A stretch of DNA of 64,000 bases from Hymenobacter caeli. GTDB lineage: Bacteria; Bacteroidota; Bacteroidia; Cytophagales; Hymenobacteraceae. Under the pieces are notes generated by a model. That model saw only the letters and a program-made list of their open reading frames with translations. It was not told the origin of the DNA and did no database searches. Each line of letters begins with the position of its first letter. The first letter of the stretch is position 1. Of this stretch, positions 41,705-50,453 are shown piece after piece. A program made the translations under genes and the position numbers. The stretch is from assembly GCF_013294115.1 (NCBI RefSeq), contig NZ_JABSNP010000023.1:1-64000 (forward strand), in the 5' to 3' direction.

Positions 41705-42125
41705 AACAGCAGGTTACTACGTGGCTGCCGGGCCCAAACACTCAAAAGAGCAAGCCCACAACCACCCTGCAAAGGAACGGCGCTCCCCCAGCGAAGTTGG
41801 TACTGAATAACGCCGCAGAATTGCATAATTTGACGGGCAGTAGCGCCATTCTCAGCTGGTTAAATCCCAGTTTATTTGTCGTTGCTCGCCGCTACGAACT
41901 CATAAAATCCGGCTGCGCACTTGCATAATCCTGGCAACGAATAGTGTTTGGCCACAGCCCATTACCCTTGCGGAATGGCCTAAAAAACAACCCAGTGCCG
42001 CATTTTCCTCCGTTTTACTCCCCCTGGTAGCCGGGCGCGAAACCCTTTGCGGGTTGTGTAGTTGACCAAATGAGCCTTCTCCTCACCGGAGCCAGGCCTA
42101 TTTTTGCGGTTGTTTCGTGCCCGTC
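41705..42125. other. Divergent intergenic region with two ATTATGCAA sites
   Basis: No gene is visible. TTGCATAAT (i.e. ATTATGCAA leftward) occurs at 41821-41829 and again at 41921-41929, exactly 100 bp apart. The first is followed leftward by TTCCTTTGCAGG at 41777-41766, a -7-like TnnTTTG element for copA. The region separates copA from the rightward Cys/His-rich gene starting at 42126. Confidence 0.6.
41766..41829 (-). promoter_or_regulatory. copA promoter with ATTATGCAA operator candidate
   Basis: Reading leftward: AAATTATGCAA at 41831-41821, then 52 bp from the start of ATTATGCAA to TTCCTTTGCAGG, which fits TAnnTTTG except for one base. The copA ATG is at 41704. Three other island genes have the same site at the same distance from the start codon, two of them with the -7 element at 52-53 bp. 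Confidence 0.6.
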
Positions 42126-42602
42126 ATGTTCCGTACTCTGTTCCCCTTCCGCCGTTTGCTGGCGATGAGCTTTCTGCTCGTCTTCGTCAACGTGTTCGTG
42201 GGGCAGTGCTGGTGCGCCACGGTAAACCCGGTGCCCGTGGCCCCGCATGCGGCGGGCCTGGCGCACCACAAAGCCGCCGAAAAGCCCGCGCATCCGGGCT
42301 GCCACGGCCACGGCGACCCAGCGGAACACCCCGGCAAGCATAAGGGCCATTCGCCTAAATCGACCACCCACCACGACTGCTGCAAGGACAAGTCGGCCTC
42401 GCTGCTTTCGTCGCTGAACTCGCCGGGGCAGAAGCAGCTGCTTCTGCCCGCCCCGGCCGTGTTACCGACGGCAATTGCGTTTCATTTCCGGTCCCAGGCC
42501 GGCCCGTGGGACCGCACCCAAGCGGTTACGTTGGTGCCACCCCGGCATTTAAAGCCCAAAATACCCGACATCCGCATTTTCGTTCAGTCGCTGACTGTCT
42601 GA
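42126..42602 (+). CDS. Cys/His-rich secreted protein, HYC_CC_PP-like
   Basis: Starting at ATG 42126 (MFRTLFPFRRLLAMSFLL) it has 158 residues; GTG at 42117 is alternative. A signal/anchor helix ends near VNVFVGQCWC. The next ~60 residues are His-rich (HPGCHGHGDPAEHPGKHKGH) and contain HHDCCKDK, the CC motif of small Bacteroidetes HYC_CC_PP proteins of metal loci. The C-terminus is Pro-rich. It could bind Cu/Zn in the periplasm. A strong terminator follows 16 bp after the stop. Confidence 0.55.
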   Translation: MFRTLFPFRRLLAMSFLLVFVNVFVGQCWCATVNPVPVAPHAAGLAHHKAAEKPAHPGCHGHGDPAEHPGKHKGHSPKSTTHHDCCKDKSASLLSSLNSPGQKQLLLPAPAVLPTAIAFHFRSQAGPWDRTQAVTLVPPRHLKPKIPDIRIFVQSLTV

Positions 42603-42618
42603 TTTTTCTGACGCGCTG

Positions 42619-42663
42619 AGGCTCGCGCCGGCATAGCTCCGCTATGGCCGGCGCGAGCCTTTT
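42619..42663 (+). terminator. Terminator after the Cys/His-rich gene
   Basis: Arms AGGCTCGCGCCGG(C)CATAG-type and complement surround a short loop (CTCCG) and end in TTTTCGTTT. The stem is about 18 bp and very GC-rich, a clear rho-independent terminator. Confidence 0.85.
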
Positions 42664-42889
42664 CGTTTGCTCGTCGGCGTGGCCTGACCACACGCCCTCC
42701 CTCACATTTTCGGGTCTTCCCTCCGCGCTACTAGGCCTACGCCACGTTGCGGCTGCCATTGGTTTCGTGCTCGGGCAGCCATGACCTGCCTAGGCTTTAC
42801 CGCCCAATGCCCGGGCGGCCAAGGAAGCGGAAGCCTGGCTGCCTCTGTGCCGGCCGGAATCCGGTGGCACCCGCCCTTAAAAATCAATC

Positions 42890-43546
42890 ATGTCTCCTGA
42901 CCATTCCCTCACGTCCGACAGTGGCGGCTGCGTGCTTTACATTAAGTACATGGTTTGCTCGCGCGGTATTCGCGTTGTGCGGTGCGAATTAGAAAGCCTG
43001 GGGCTGCGGGTGCTCGCCGTGCGCCTGGGGGCGGCTACCGTGGCGGGCCCGGCCCAGGAGCTGGACTGGGTGCACATTCGGGCCGCGCTGGCAGCGGCCG
43101 GGTTTGCGCTGCTGGAAAATCCGCAGCACGTGCTGGCCGCGCGGGTCAAACGGGTGGTCAACGAGTTGCTGCGCCGCCCCGGCACGCTTCGGCACCCCGA
43201 TTTCATTCCTACGCTGGCGCAGGAGGTGGGCGTAAGTGCGCGTCAGCTGCACCGCCTGTTTGCCCGGCTGCCCGGCCACGAGAGCCTACTCAGCTACGTC
43301 ACGCACCAGCGGCTGGCTTACGCGCAGGAGTTGCTGGGCGCTTCCCCGCTGGGCATCGGCCGGCTGGCCCGGCTACTGGGCTACGGCAGCCTGGCACACT
43401 TTTCCGGGCAGTTTCGGCGGTTTGCGCGGTGCGCCCCGTCCGCGTACCGGCAGCAGCTGCTTTCCACCGCCGAAGCGGCCGCGCTGGATGCGGAGGCACC
43501 AAATAGTGCAAGCCGACGGGCGAATAACGTAAAACCGAGGGGGTAG
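42890..43546 (+). CDS. AraC-type regulator with degenerate HMA-like domain
   Basis: A 218-residue paralogue of the regulator at 38415-39050. N-terminal HMA-like part ends in YMVCSRGIRVV (C23; the second Cys is replaced by G26). AraC HTH helices: VGVSARQLHRLFARLPGHESL and LLGYGSLAHFSGQFRRFARC. The C-terminal ~25 residues are unrelated. It is followed after 48 bp by the copper-storage protein gene. Loss of the CxxC pair suggests loss or change of metal sensing. Confidence 0.82.
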   Translation: MSPDHSLTSDSGGCVLYIKYMVCSRGIRVVRCELESLGLRVLAVRLGAATVAGPAQELDWVHIRAALAAAGFALLENPQHVLAARVKRVVNELLRRPGTLRHPDFIPTLAQEVGVSARQLHRLFARLPGHESLLSYVTHQRLAYAQELLGASPLGIGRLARLLGYGSLAHFSGQFRRFARCAPSAYRQQLLSTAEAAALDAEAPNSASRRANNVKPRG

Positions 43547-43594
43547 GGGCCGGGTATACCAAGGGGAAATTATCCACCGCCAACTCCTTTTCCC

Positions 43595-43930
43595 ATGCCT
43601 ACTCAAAACCAATCCTTGCTCGACGCCCTCAACGCCTGCGTGGCGGCCTGCGAACACTGCGCCACCGCCTGCCTGCAAGAAGACGATGTAAAGATGATGG
43701 TTGGCTGCATCCGCCTCGACCGGGACTGCGCCGACATCTGCGCCCTCACGGCCCGCTTCGTGGCCCGCGATTCCGCCCATGCCCAACACCTGCTAAAAGA
43801 GTGCGCCGAAATCTGCAAGGCTTGCGGCGATGAGTGCGAGAAGCACGGGGCCCACATGCAGCATTGCCAGGAGTGCGCCGTGGCCTGCCGCCGCTGCGAG
43901 GAAGCCTGCCGAGCGGGTTTGGCTGCCTAG
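43595..43930 (+). CDS. Four-helix-bundle copper-binding protein (Csp-type)
   Basis: A 111-residue cytosolic protein (no signal peptide) with 14 Cys placed along four helices: ACVAACEHCATACLQ, MVGCIRLDRDCADIC, CAEICKACGDECEKHG, CQECAVACRRCEEACR. Such Csp/DUF326 proteins bind many Cu(I) ions inside the bundle and serve copper storage or detoxification. The context (copA, regulators) agrees. It follows the degenerate AraC regulator by 48 bp. Confidence 0.92.
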   Translation: MPTQNQSLLDALNACVAACEHCATACLQEDDVKMMVGCIRLDRDCADICALTARFVARDSAHAQHLLKECAEICKACGDECEKHGAHMQHCQECAVACRRCEEACRAGLAA

Positions 43931-44109
43931 TCCAATGGCAAAAAGAAGCTTGTGAGCGACTACCGCAAGCGCTTTGCCAACGGGGGCTCTGCTTACGCTT
44001 GACCACTCGTACTGCGGATGCCATCGTAGGCAAAAAGCTCAAGTAGCCAAGCCACCGGGGCCACCGGTATCTCGGCCTTGCCCAGTTTCACCCTTTGCGC
44101 CCGGCAGCT

Positions 44110-44847
44110 ATGATACCCATGACCACTGTTTCCGAGGTGTTAGACCAGCTAAATAAGGAGGGTTACACCGTCGACTTCAACTTACGGGACGACTGCCTGA
44201 TGGGCCCCGGCGATGCCATCCAGCTTTACCCGGATGATTTTCAGGTGGATAGGCACTACCGCTTTGAAGGCCCGTCGGCCCCCGGCGACGGAGCCGTGGT
44301 GTACGCCATTTCCTCGCTCCAATACGGCGTGAAAGGCACCCTGGTGAACGGCTACGGGATTTCCAGCGAGGCCCTGAACACGGAGATGGTGAAAGCCCTG
44401 CAAAAGCATCCTATTTTCTACGCTTCGCCCGAGGAAACGGCGGGCCCACTGGAAAAATCGAACGAGGCCACGCCGCAGCGCCCGGCCGGCACCCGCCCGC
44501 TGAACGCGCCCCTGCTGGTGCTCGACCTACCCCAGGCCCAGGCGCAAATCAAGCAGGAGTCGGCCTGGCACCGCAGCGACCGGAACGCCCTGACGCTGCT
44601 CCAGGCCGACGGGCTGCGCCTGGTGCTGATAGCCCTGCACGCAGGCGCGGAGATGAAAACGCACGCTGCCCCCGGCATCATCAGCGTGCAGGTGCTGGAA
44701 GGCCACCTCGGTTTTCAGGCGGAGGGGCAGACGGTGGAACTGAAACCCGGGCAGTTGCTGACACTGCAAGCCAACCTGCCGTACAGCGTGGCGGCCCGGC
44801 AGGAATCGGTGTTTCTGCTCACCATGGCTAACCCTGCCGCTAAGTAG
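44110..44847 (+). CDS. PRPP-synthetase-annotated small domain fused to a cupin
   Basis: Start ATG 44110 (MIPMTTVSEVLDQL) or the ATG nine bp later; 245 residues. The first ~100 residues match a small Bacteroidetes domain often mislabelled phosphoribosylpyrophosphate synthetase: GYTVDFNLRDDCL, YRFEGPSAPGDGAVVYAISS, VKGTLVNGYGI. No PRPP-synthetase active-site motif is present. The C-terminal ~100 residues form a cupin barrel (GAEMKTHAAPGIISVQVLEGHLGF, LKPGQLLTLQANLPYSV); only one obvious metal-binding His is visible. The fusion is probably real since the reading frame is continuous. Role unknown. Confidence 0.65.
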   Translation: MIPMTTVSEVLDQLNKEGYTVDFNLRDDCLMGPGDAIQLYPDDFQVDRHYRFEGPSAPGDGAVVYAISSLQYGVKGTLVNGYGISSEALNTEMVKALQKHPIFYASPEETAGPLEKSNEATPQRPAGTRPLNAPLLVLDLPQAQAQIKQESAWHRSDRNALTLLQADGLRLVLIALHAGAEMKTHAAPGIISVQVLEGHLGFQAEGQTVELKPGQLLTLQANLPYSVAARQESVFLLTMANPAAK

Positions 44848-44987
44848 TAGCTGGCGAATGCAGCGCGGGTTCCCCCTTGGCAAAGGTCAGGCAATGCGGT
44901 GATTCTTATCATGGGAAGGGCAGCAAGTCGCGGGGACTTTTGTGGCAGGCTGGTTTTCTAACCTGTTTCCCCGCTACCGCGACCCCA

Positions 44988-45608
44988 ATGACGATTCTAT
45001 CCCCTGGCATGTTTGTGGTGCCGACAATAGCGTTGGCAGTTGCAGGGATATTCTGCATCTACTTTGTAAAAAGAGCGCCCGACCGCAGCGCGTTCAAGCG
45101 GTTCATCGGCTGCGCACTGGTGCTGGCTTTTGCGCTGAATTTCAGTTGGGAGCTGAGCCATTGCCCATTGTACGAAGGCTGCGGCTATGACCCGCGGCAC
45201 GTCGCTTTTTTAGCCCTGGCAGCGCTGGCGGATGCCGTCATGGCGGCGTTGCTATACTTGAGTTTGGCGCTCGTGTACCAGGATGGCCTCTGGGTGCGGC
45301 AGTTGACGTGGCGACGGGCTTTTTGGCTCGTGATGATTGGAAGTGCCGGAGCCGTGTTAACCGAGATTGTCCACCTGGCGGCGGGAAGCTGGGTTTACAC
45401 CGACCGCATGCCCCTTCTTCCAGGCCTCGGGGTGGGCTTTTCCCCCGTGCTGCAATTCGCGGTTCTGCCATTCTTGATTTATAGCCTGAGTTTCTTTCTA
45501 CCTCACGGTGGCCAGAAATATACCTACTGCCCACGAAGCCAATGCCGGACGGTCCAAAGGCACTACAAACCCACATTGCATACAACCAGTCCGGTGTTAC
45601 ATCACTGA
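44988..45608 (+). CDS. Hypothetical multi-pass membrane protein
   Basis: ATG 44988 (MTILSPGMFVVPTIALAV) is chosen; upstream frame is not coding-like. 206 residues with about five membrane helices (e.g. VVPTIALAVAGIFCIYFV, FLALAALADAVMAALLYLSLA, FWLVMIGSAGAVLTEIVHL). SHCPLYEGCGYD between helices 2 and 3 carries Cys/His. No family is recognised. The tail after FFLPHGG is hydrophilic and rich in His/Cys/Arg, possibly an artefact of terminal drift. Confidence 0.55.
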   Translation: MTILSPGMFVVPTIALAVAGIFCIYFVKRAPDRSAFKRFIGCALVLAFALNFSWELSHCPLYEGCGYDPRHVAFLALAALADAVMAALLYLSLALVYQDGLWVRQLTWRRAFWLVMIGSAGAVLTEIVHLAAGSWVYTDRMPLLPGLGVGFSPVLQFAVLPFLIYSLSFFLPHGGQKYTYCPRSQCRTVQRHYKPTLHTTSPVLHH

Positions 45609-45633
45609 CCAGTAACTACGTAAACCCTCCCTT

Positions 45634-46080
45634 ATGATTCCCAGCGACGAGTTGTTCGAAGAAGACGGTACGCTGCCCGAAGAGCAGAGCCAGCAAATTG
45701 ATGCGCCCAACCAGAACCCGACCATTATCATTCCGGCCGGCTACAACGAAGCGCTGGCCCGGGAGCACGCCTACCAGCGCGACCAAAGCAACGGCAAGGA
45801 GAGCGACGACGCCAGCGCCCACCGCAGCATGGGGGCCAACAGCTACACCCAGCGCAGCGACCAGAAAGACCAGCTCCAGCACCTGCACATCGGCGGCTCC
45901 GAAACCGAGCCCCAGGGCGGCAACAACCACACCACCGCCGGCGAGCACGCCCAGGGCCCCGGCTTCACCGAGGAGGGCAGCTACGAGCTGGGCGCGGGCC
46001 TCCGAATGCACGACCAGCAGTTCGGCGATGACCACACCAGCGGTCCGGCCCTGACGCCGCAGGACGAAACGAGCAACTAA
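45634..46080 (+). CDS. Hydrophilic disordered protein
   Basis: A 148-residue protein without membrane or signal segments, rich in Gln, Asp, Glu, His and Gly; repeating GG-N-H and H-x-x-Q patterns. No fold family is recognised. It resembles the small hydrophilic stress-type proteins common in Cytophagales. It ends 74 bp before a terminator. Confidence 0.55.
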   Translation: MIPSDELFEEDGTLPEEQSQQIDAPNQNPTIIIPAGYNEALAREHAYQRDQSNGKESDDASAHRSMGANSYTQRSDQKDQLQHLHIGGSETEPQGGNNHTTAGEHAQGPGFTEEGSYELGAGLRMHDQQFGDDHTSGPALTPQDETSN

Positions 46081-46447
46081 GCCCCGCGGGGGTCCGCAGC
46101 AGGCTGCCGGCAGGGGATAGCCGCCCAGCACAATCCGCCACCCGATTTCTAGCCAAAGCCCGGTCGTTCAACGGCCGGGCTTTGTCGTTTCTACTGCTTG
46201 GTTCTTGCTCCGCTAAGTCCGTTGGCTGGACCCGGCTGCTTGATGCCCCAGGCCTTCGCAAAATGCCTTTTCGGCTGCCGGCCTGTGGATGACGAAAATC
46301 ATTGATAAGCATGACGATACGCAGAGCCCAGCGGTGGGCTCGCGCCGAATTTTGCAGTGCCTTGCGGGGGCCACCTCCCCGGCCATCAGTTGTCCTGACC
46401 CGCGTGGATTTCGCCCCCATTTACACCTGCTTTCAGGCCTATCGCTT
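46081..46447. other. Intergenic region with terminator
   Basis: A rho-independent terminator at 46155-46183 ends the preceding gene. The remaining ~260 bp lead to the secreted protein at 46448; an open frame from 46289 reads through it but has no coding-like composition before ATG 46448. Confidence 0.5.
46155..46183 (+). terminator. Terminator after the hydrophilic protein
   Basis: AAAGCCCGGTCGTTCAACGG and its complementary right arm form a compact GC hairpin flanked by A and T runs (AAAGCCCGG/CCGGGCTTT). Confidence 0.8.
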
Positions 46448-47044
46448 ATGAAAAAGCTCCTGTTATCCGTCGCCTTACTGGCGGCCCTGCTGCCGGTGGT
46501 TGCCCAGTCTCCCGCAAAACCGCCTCTGCGAAGCGGCGTGTACCTCACGGGGGCCGATTTTGAACAAGACAAGCTGACCCTGGAAAGCGACCCGCAGCGG
46601 GAAGACCACCGGATTAAGCTGAACGAGTTTTTCAACAAGTCCTACATCACCGTGAGGCACCACGGCGAAACGCACCGATACCAGAAAAAGGAGATTTTCG
46701 GGGTGCGGGACGGTGCCGGTACCGATTACCGGCTGGCCGACGGCCTTGATTACAAAGTGCTGAGCAAGGGGCCGATTCTGCTCTACCAGACGCCCCAGCA
46801 CACCCAGGCGAAGGGGCAGCCGCTGCCTTCGCCCTACTTTTTCAGCGCCGGCCCCGACGCCCCCGTGCAACGCCTGAACCTGGCGGGGCTGCAAAAGGCC
46901 TACGCCGGCAACCACACCTTCCTGAGCGCCCTGGACGTGTCGTTTCCCAACGGCACGGACCTGACGGCATACGACGCACACAACGCCCAATACCGAATCA
47001 ATTACCTCTACCAGAAGTCGTTGCTAAACGCATCGACCCCCTGA
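46448..47044 (+). CDS. Secreted protein, paralogue A
   Basis: ATG 46448 with signal peptide MKKLLLSVALLAALLPVVAQ; 198 residues. The mature part shares a block pattern with the next gene: SGVYLTGADFEQDKLTLE, HRIKLNEFFNKSYITVRH, KKEIFGVRDGAGTDYR, and GNHTFLSALD. No family name is known to me. Probable periplasmic or surface protein; its position in the island suggests metal-stress use. The 5' extension of the frame is not counted. Confidence 0.65.
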   Translation: MKKLLLSVALLAALLPVVAQSPAKPPLRSGVYLTGADFEQDKLTLESDPQREDHRIKLNEFFNKSYITVRHHGETHRYQKKEIFGVRDGAGTDYRLADGLDYKVLSKGPILLYQTPQHTQAKGQPLPSPYFFSAGPDAPVQRLNLAGLQKAYAGNHTFLSALDVSFPNGTDLTAYDAHNAQYRINYLYQKSLLNASTP

Positions 47045-47170
47045 GGGCTGCCGGCTCTCCTGCCGGCAAATAATGCCATCCAGGCAACCCGCGCCGCCGG
47101 ATGCAATGGTTCTGCGACGGTTCCGCCGAATCGGCCGGGGTATTTTTTCCACCTACTAACCTCCCGTACC

Positions 47171-47764
47171 ATGAAAAAGGCACTGTATCTGCTGTCCGTG
47201 CTGCTGCTGAGCAGCGCATCGACGCTAACCGCTGGCCGCGCCAAGCCCCCGCACGCGCCCGTCGGCAGCGGGGTGTACCGCAGCGCGAAGGACTTTCAAC
47301 AGGGAAAAATGTTCCTGCAAGTCAACTGCCAGACGGAAGTCCACCGGATTGAGCTGCACGAGTTCAGCAATAAGTCTTTCATCAACGTCATCCACGAGGG
47401 CAAGAAGAACACCCTGCAAAAGAGTGAAATCTTTGGCGTCCGGGACTGCGGCGGCCACGACTTCCGGTTCTTCCAGAACAAAGACTACCAGCTGCTGGAA
47501 AACCTCGGGCTGGTCATCTACCAAAAAACGGCCGTCAACCCCGTCGGCGGCGAGGAGTTGGGGAAGCAAATGGATTTCTACTTCAGCACCCAATTGGACG
47601 GCCCCATCCAGCCCTTGACCCTGGAGGCCCTTAAACAGGCCACCCCCGGCAACCACGCGTTTCACAACGCCCTGGACGCGCAATTCCAAAACGCGAACGT
47701 CGCCGACTACGACGATTTCCACAAGATGTATAAAGTCAACCAGCTGTTGCTAAACGCGAAATAG
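47171..47764 (+). CDS. Secreted protein, paralogue B
   Basis: A 197-residue paralogue of the preceding gene: SGVYRSAKDFQQGKMFLQ, HRIELHEFSNKSFINVIH, KSEIFGVRDCGGHDFR, GNHAFHNALD. Two Cys (in NCQTE and RDCGG) are not conserved in paralogue A. Signal peptide present. The pair probably arose by tandem duplication; they are 126 bp apart. Confidence 0.65.
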   Translation: MKKALYLLSVLLLSSASTLTAGRAKPPHAPVGSGVYRSAKDFQQGKMFLQVNCQTEVHRIELHEFSNKSFINVIHEGKKNTLQKSEIFGVRDCGGHDFRFFQNKDYQLLENLGLVIYQKTAVNPVGGEELGKQMDFYFSTQLDGPIQPLTLEALKQATPGNHAFHNALDAQFQNANVADYDDFHKMYKVNQLLLNAK

Positions 47765-47883
47765 GCCGGCCACAGCGCCCAGTTCAGCGCCGGAACAGCA
47801 TAATTTTTTAAGCATATGTCAGCTGAATCCAATTCTGGCATACCCAATGCCCGGCGGGCGGCGGGCACCCCAACAACCCCGAC

Positions 47884-50355
47884 ATGAAAGTTAACGCCTT
47901 ACTCTTTTTTTCGCTGCTGTTGTTGCTCACGGGCCGGCCGGCCCGGGCCCAGACCGATACGACCGTTTATCACTTGACCCTGCGGCAGGAGCCGGTAAAC
48001 AAGGCCGGCAAAACCGTGACGGGGACGACCGTCAACGGCGGCATTCCCGGCCCCACCCTGCGCTTCAAAGAGGGTGGCTACGCCGTGATTTACGTCAAGA
48101 ATCAAATGAACGTGGAGGCGTCCGTGCACTGGCACGGGGTCCTGGTGCCCAATTTTTACGATGGCGTGCCTTACCTCACTACGCCGCCCATCAAGCCGGG
48201 GCAGGAGCTAAAATACCTGTTTCCCCTCAAGCAGGCCGGCACCTACTGGTACCACGCGCACTCCCTAGAGGAACAAACCGGCGTGTACGGCGGCATCGTC
48301 ATCGAGCCCCGGCACGAGCGCCTCACCTACGACAAGGACCTGGTGCTGATGCTCTCGGACTGGACGAACCAGAAGCCTAAAGACGTGCTGCGCAACCTCA
48401 AGCGGGGCACCGAGTGGTATAACATTGCCAAGGGCACGGCCACGCCGCTCAACCGCGTTATTGCCCGCGGGGCCTTCGGGGCGCAGCTTAACTTCTGGAA
48501 GCAGCGCATGGAGAGCTTCGACATTGCCGACGTGTCCTACGACGCCTTCCTGGTAAACGGCCAGCCGGTGCAGCAATACCCGGATTTGAAGCCCGGCGAG
48601 CGGGTGCGCCTGCGCATCATCAACGGGGGTACGTCGACGCAGTTCTGGCTGACGTTCGGGGGCGGAGACCCGCTGCTGGTGGCGGCCGACGGGCAGGACG
48701 TGGTGCCGGTGAAGCACAACAAAACCTTCATTGCCATCGCCGAAACCTACGATTTCCTGGTCACGATTCCGCCCTCCGGCAAGCTGGAGTTGCGGGCCAT
48801 GGCGCAGGATGGCTCCGGCACCACCTCAGCGTACCTGGGCACGGGCCCGGTGCTGGCCGCCCCGGTGCTGCCCCGGCCCGACAAAATCGCGCTCATGCAG
48901 CAGATGGCCAAAATGGACATGCGCATGGGTGCACCCGCCCTCAAGTTTCGCCCCCACCACGTCGACCCCGAGCAGATGAAGGCCAACTGGGGCATGCAGA
49001 TGGACAAGCAAGGAACGGATGGGAAAATGGGCGGCATGAACATGGGCGGCGGCAAGAAGATGGCTGACATGGACATGGGCGGCGATAAGAAAATGGCTGG
49101 CATCAAGATGGACGACCAGCCTACCTCATCTAAGCCCGGTATGGCCGGCATGAAGATGGATGGTATGAAAATGCCCGCCGACTCGGCCCACGCCGGACAC
49201 GGTATGTTGATGAACGGCAGGAAGATGGGTACCGATAAGCCGATGGCCGGGATGAATATGGAAGCTAGTAAGGCGAAGGCTGGAATGGACATGGGCGGCA
49301 TGGATATGTTCGCCGAGTACAACTACGACTTCTTGCGGTCCCCGCAGAAAACGGCCTACGCCGACAACCTGCCCGTGCGCAACGTCCTGCTCAACCTCAC
49401 CGGCAACATGCAGCGCTACATCTGGAGTATGAACGGCGTGCCCTTATCGGAAGCAGACGAAATTCCCATCCGAGTCAACCAGGTTACCCGCATCACCTTC
49501 AACAACCTGACGATGATGCACCACCCCATGCACCTGCACGGGCACTTTTTTCGGGTTCTCAACGCCAACGGCGCGTACTCGCCCCTGAAGCACACGGTGA
49601 ACGTGCCGCCCATGCAGCAGGTCACCATCGAGGTGCTGGGCAACGAGTCGGGCGACTGGTTTCTGCACTGCCACGTCCTCTACCACCTGGTGGGCGGCAT
49701 GGCCCGCGTTGTGAGCTACGGCACGCCCCGCGACCCGCGGATGCAGGGCTTCCCGGCGAGCACGGCGGTGCACGGCACCGACCGGTACTACACCTGGGGC
49801 CGCCTCGATGCCGCCTCGCACATGGGCTCGCTAAACCTGATGTCGTCCAACATCCGCAACCAGTTCAACCTGAGCGTGGAGAACGGGTGGAACCGCAACA
49901 TGGAAACGGAGGCCACCTACGAGCGCTACCTCTACGACTACTTCCGCGTGTTTGGGGGCGTGAACGTGGAGAACTTCCGGCAGCAGCTGCCCGCCCCGCT
50001 CACCGAGCCGGGCACCGCGGGCCGGATGGTTACCAAAACCGATGTGAAGGCCGTGGTCGGGGTCCGCTTCCTGACGCCCTACCTGTTCAGCCTCGACGCC
50101 CGCATCGACAACCAATTGCGGCCCCGCCTGAGCCTGGGCCGGAAAATTATGGTGCTGCCGCGGCTGCTCGTATCCGGCTATTACGAGTACCAGGCCGACT
50201 TCGGGTGGGTGAACACACTGGACAACAACCGCCGCTTTGAGAAAGAAGTCGTCTGGCATACCGGTGCCGACTACCTGCTCTCGCGCAACTTCTCGCTGAT
50301 GGGCAGCTACGACAACCGCTTCGGGGGCGGCGGGGGCCTCAGCTACCGCTTTTAA
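47884..50355 (+). CDS. Multicopper oxidase with Met-rich insert and C-terminal CopB-like half barrel
   Basis: An 823-residue secreted protein with signal peptide ending near ARAQ. Copper motifs are complete: HWHG (82-85), YWYHAH (121-126), HPMHLHGHFF (547-556), HCHVLYH (595-601). Between the last two cupredoxin domains lies a ~110-residue Met/Gly/Lys-rich insert (MGGMNMGGGKKMADMDMGG) like that of CopA/PcoA oxidases. From ~650 on, VFGGVNVENF, DVKAVVGVRFLTPYLFSLDARI, GRKIMVLPRLLVSGYYEYQ and a final GGGLSYRF resemble the CopB/PcoB outer-membrane barrel. Oxidation of Cu(I) at or near the outer membrane is expected. Confidence 0.88.
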   Translation: MKVNALLFFSLLLLLTGRPARAQTDTTVYHLTLRQEPVNKAGKTVTGTTVNGGIPGPTLRFKEGGYAVIYVKNQMNVEASVHWHGVLVPNFYDGVPYLTTPPIKPGQELKYLFPLKQAGTYWYHAHSLEEQTGVYGGIVIEPRHERLTYDKDLVLMLSDWTNQKPKDVLRNLKRGTEWYNIAKGTATPLNRVIARGAFGAQLNFWKQRMESFDIADVSYDAFLVNGQPVQQYPDLKPGERVRLRIINGGTSTQFWLTFGGGDPLLVAADGQDVVPVKHNKTFIAIAETYDFLVTIPPSGKLELRAMAQDGSGTTSAYLGTGPVLAAPVLPRPDKIALMQQMAKMDMRMGAPALKFRPHHVDPEQMKANWGMQMDKQGTDGKMGGMNMGGGKKMADMDMGGDKKMAGIKMDDQPTSSKPGMAGMKMDGMKMPADSAHAGHGMLMNGRKMGTDKPMAGMNMEASKAKAGMDMGGMDMFAEYNYDFLRSPQKTAYADNLPVRNVLLNLTGNMQRYIWSMNGVPLSEADEIPIRVNQVTRITFNNLTMMHHPMHLHGHFFRVLNANGAYSPLKHTVNVPPMQQVTIEVLGNESGDWFLHCHVLYHLVGGMARVVSYGTPRDPRMQGFPASTAVHGTDRYYTWGRLDAASHMGSLNLMSSNIRNQFNLSVENGWNRNMETEATYERYLYDYFRVFGGVNVENFRQQLPAPLTEPGTAGRMVTKTDVKAVVGVRFLTPYLFSLDARIDNQLRPRLSLGRKIMVLPRLLVSGYYEYQADFGWVNTLDNNRRFEKEVVWHTGADYLLSRNFSLMGSYDNRFGGGGGLSYRF

Positions 50356-50453
50356 GCCCGTAGTCGGCCGGGGCCAGCGTTTAAAACCGGCCACAACCCG
50401 AGCCCTCCTGGTCGGCGGCATTTATTTCTTTCTCCCTCAATTTTCCCTTCCCC

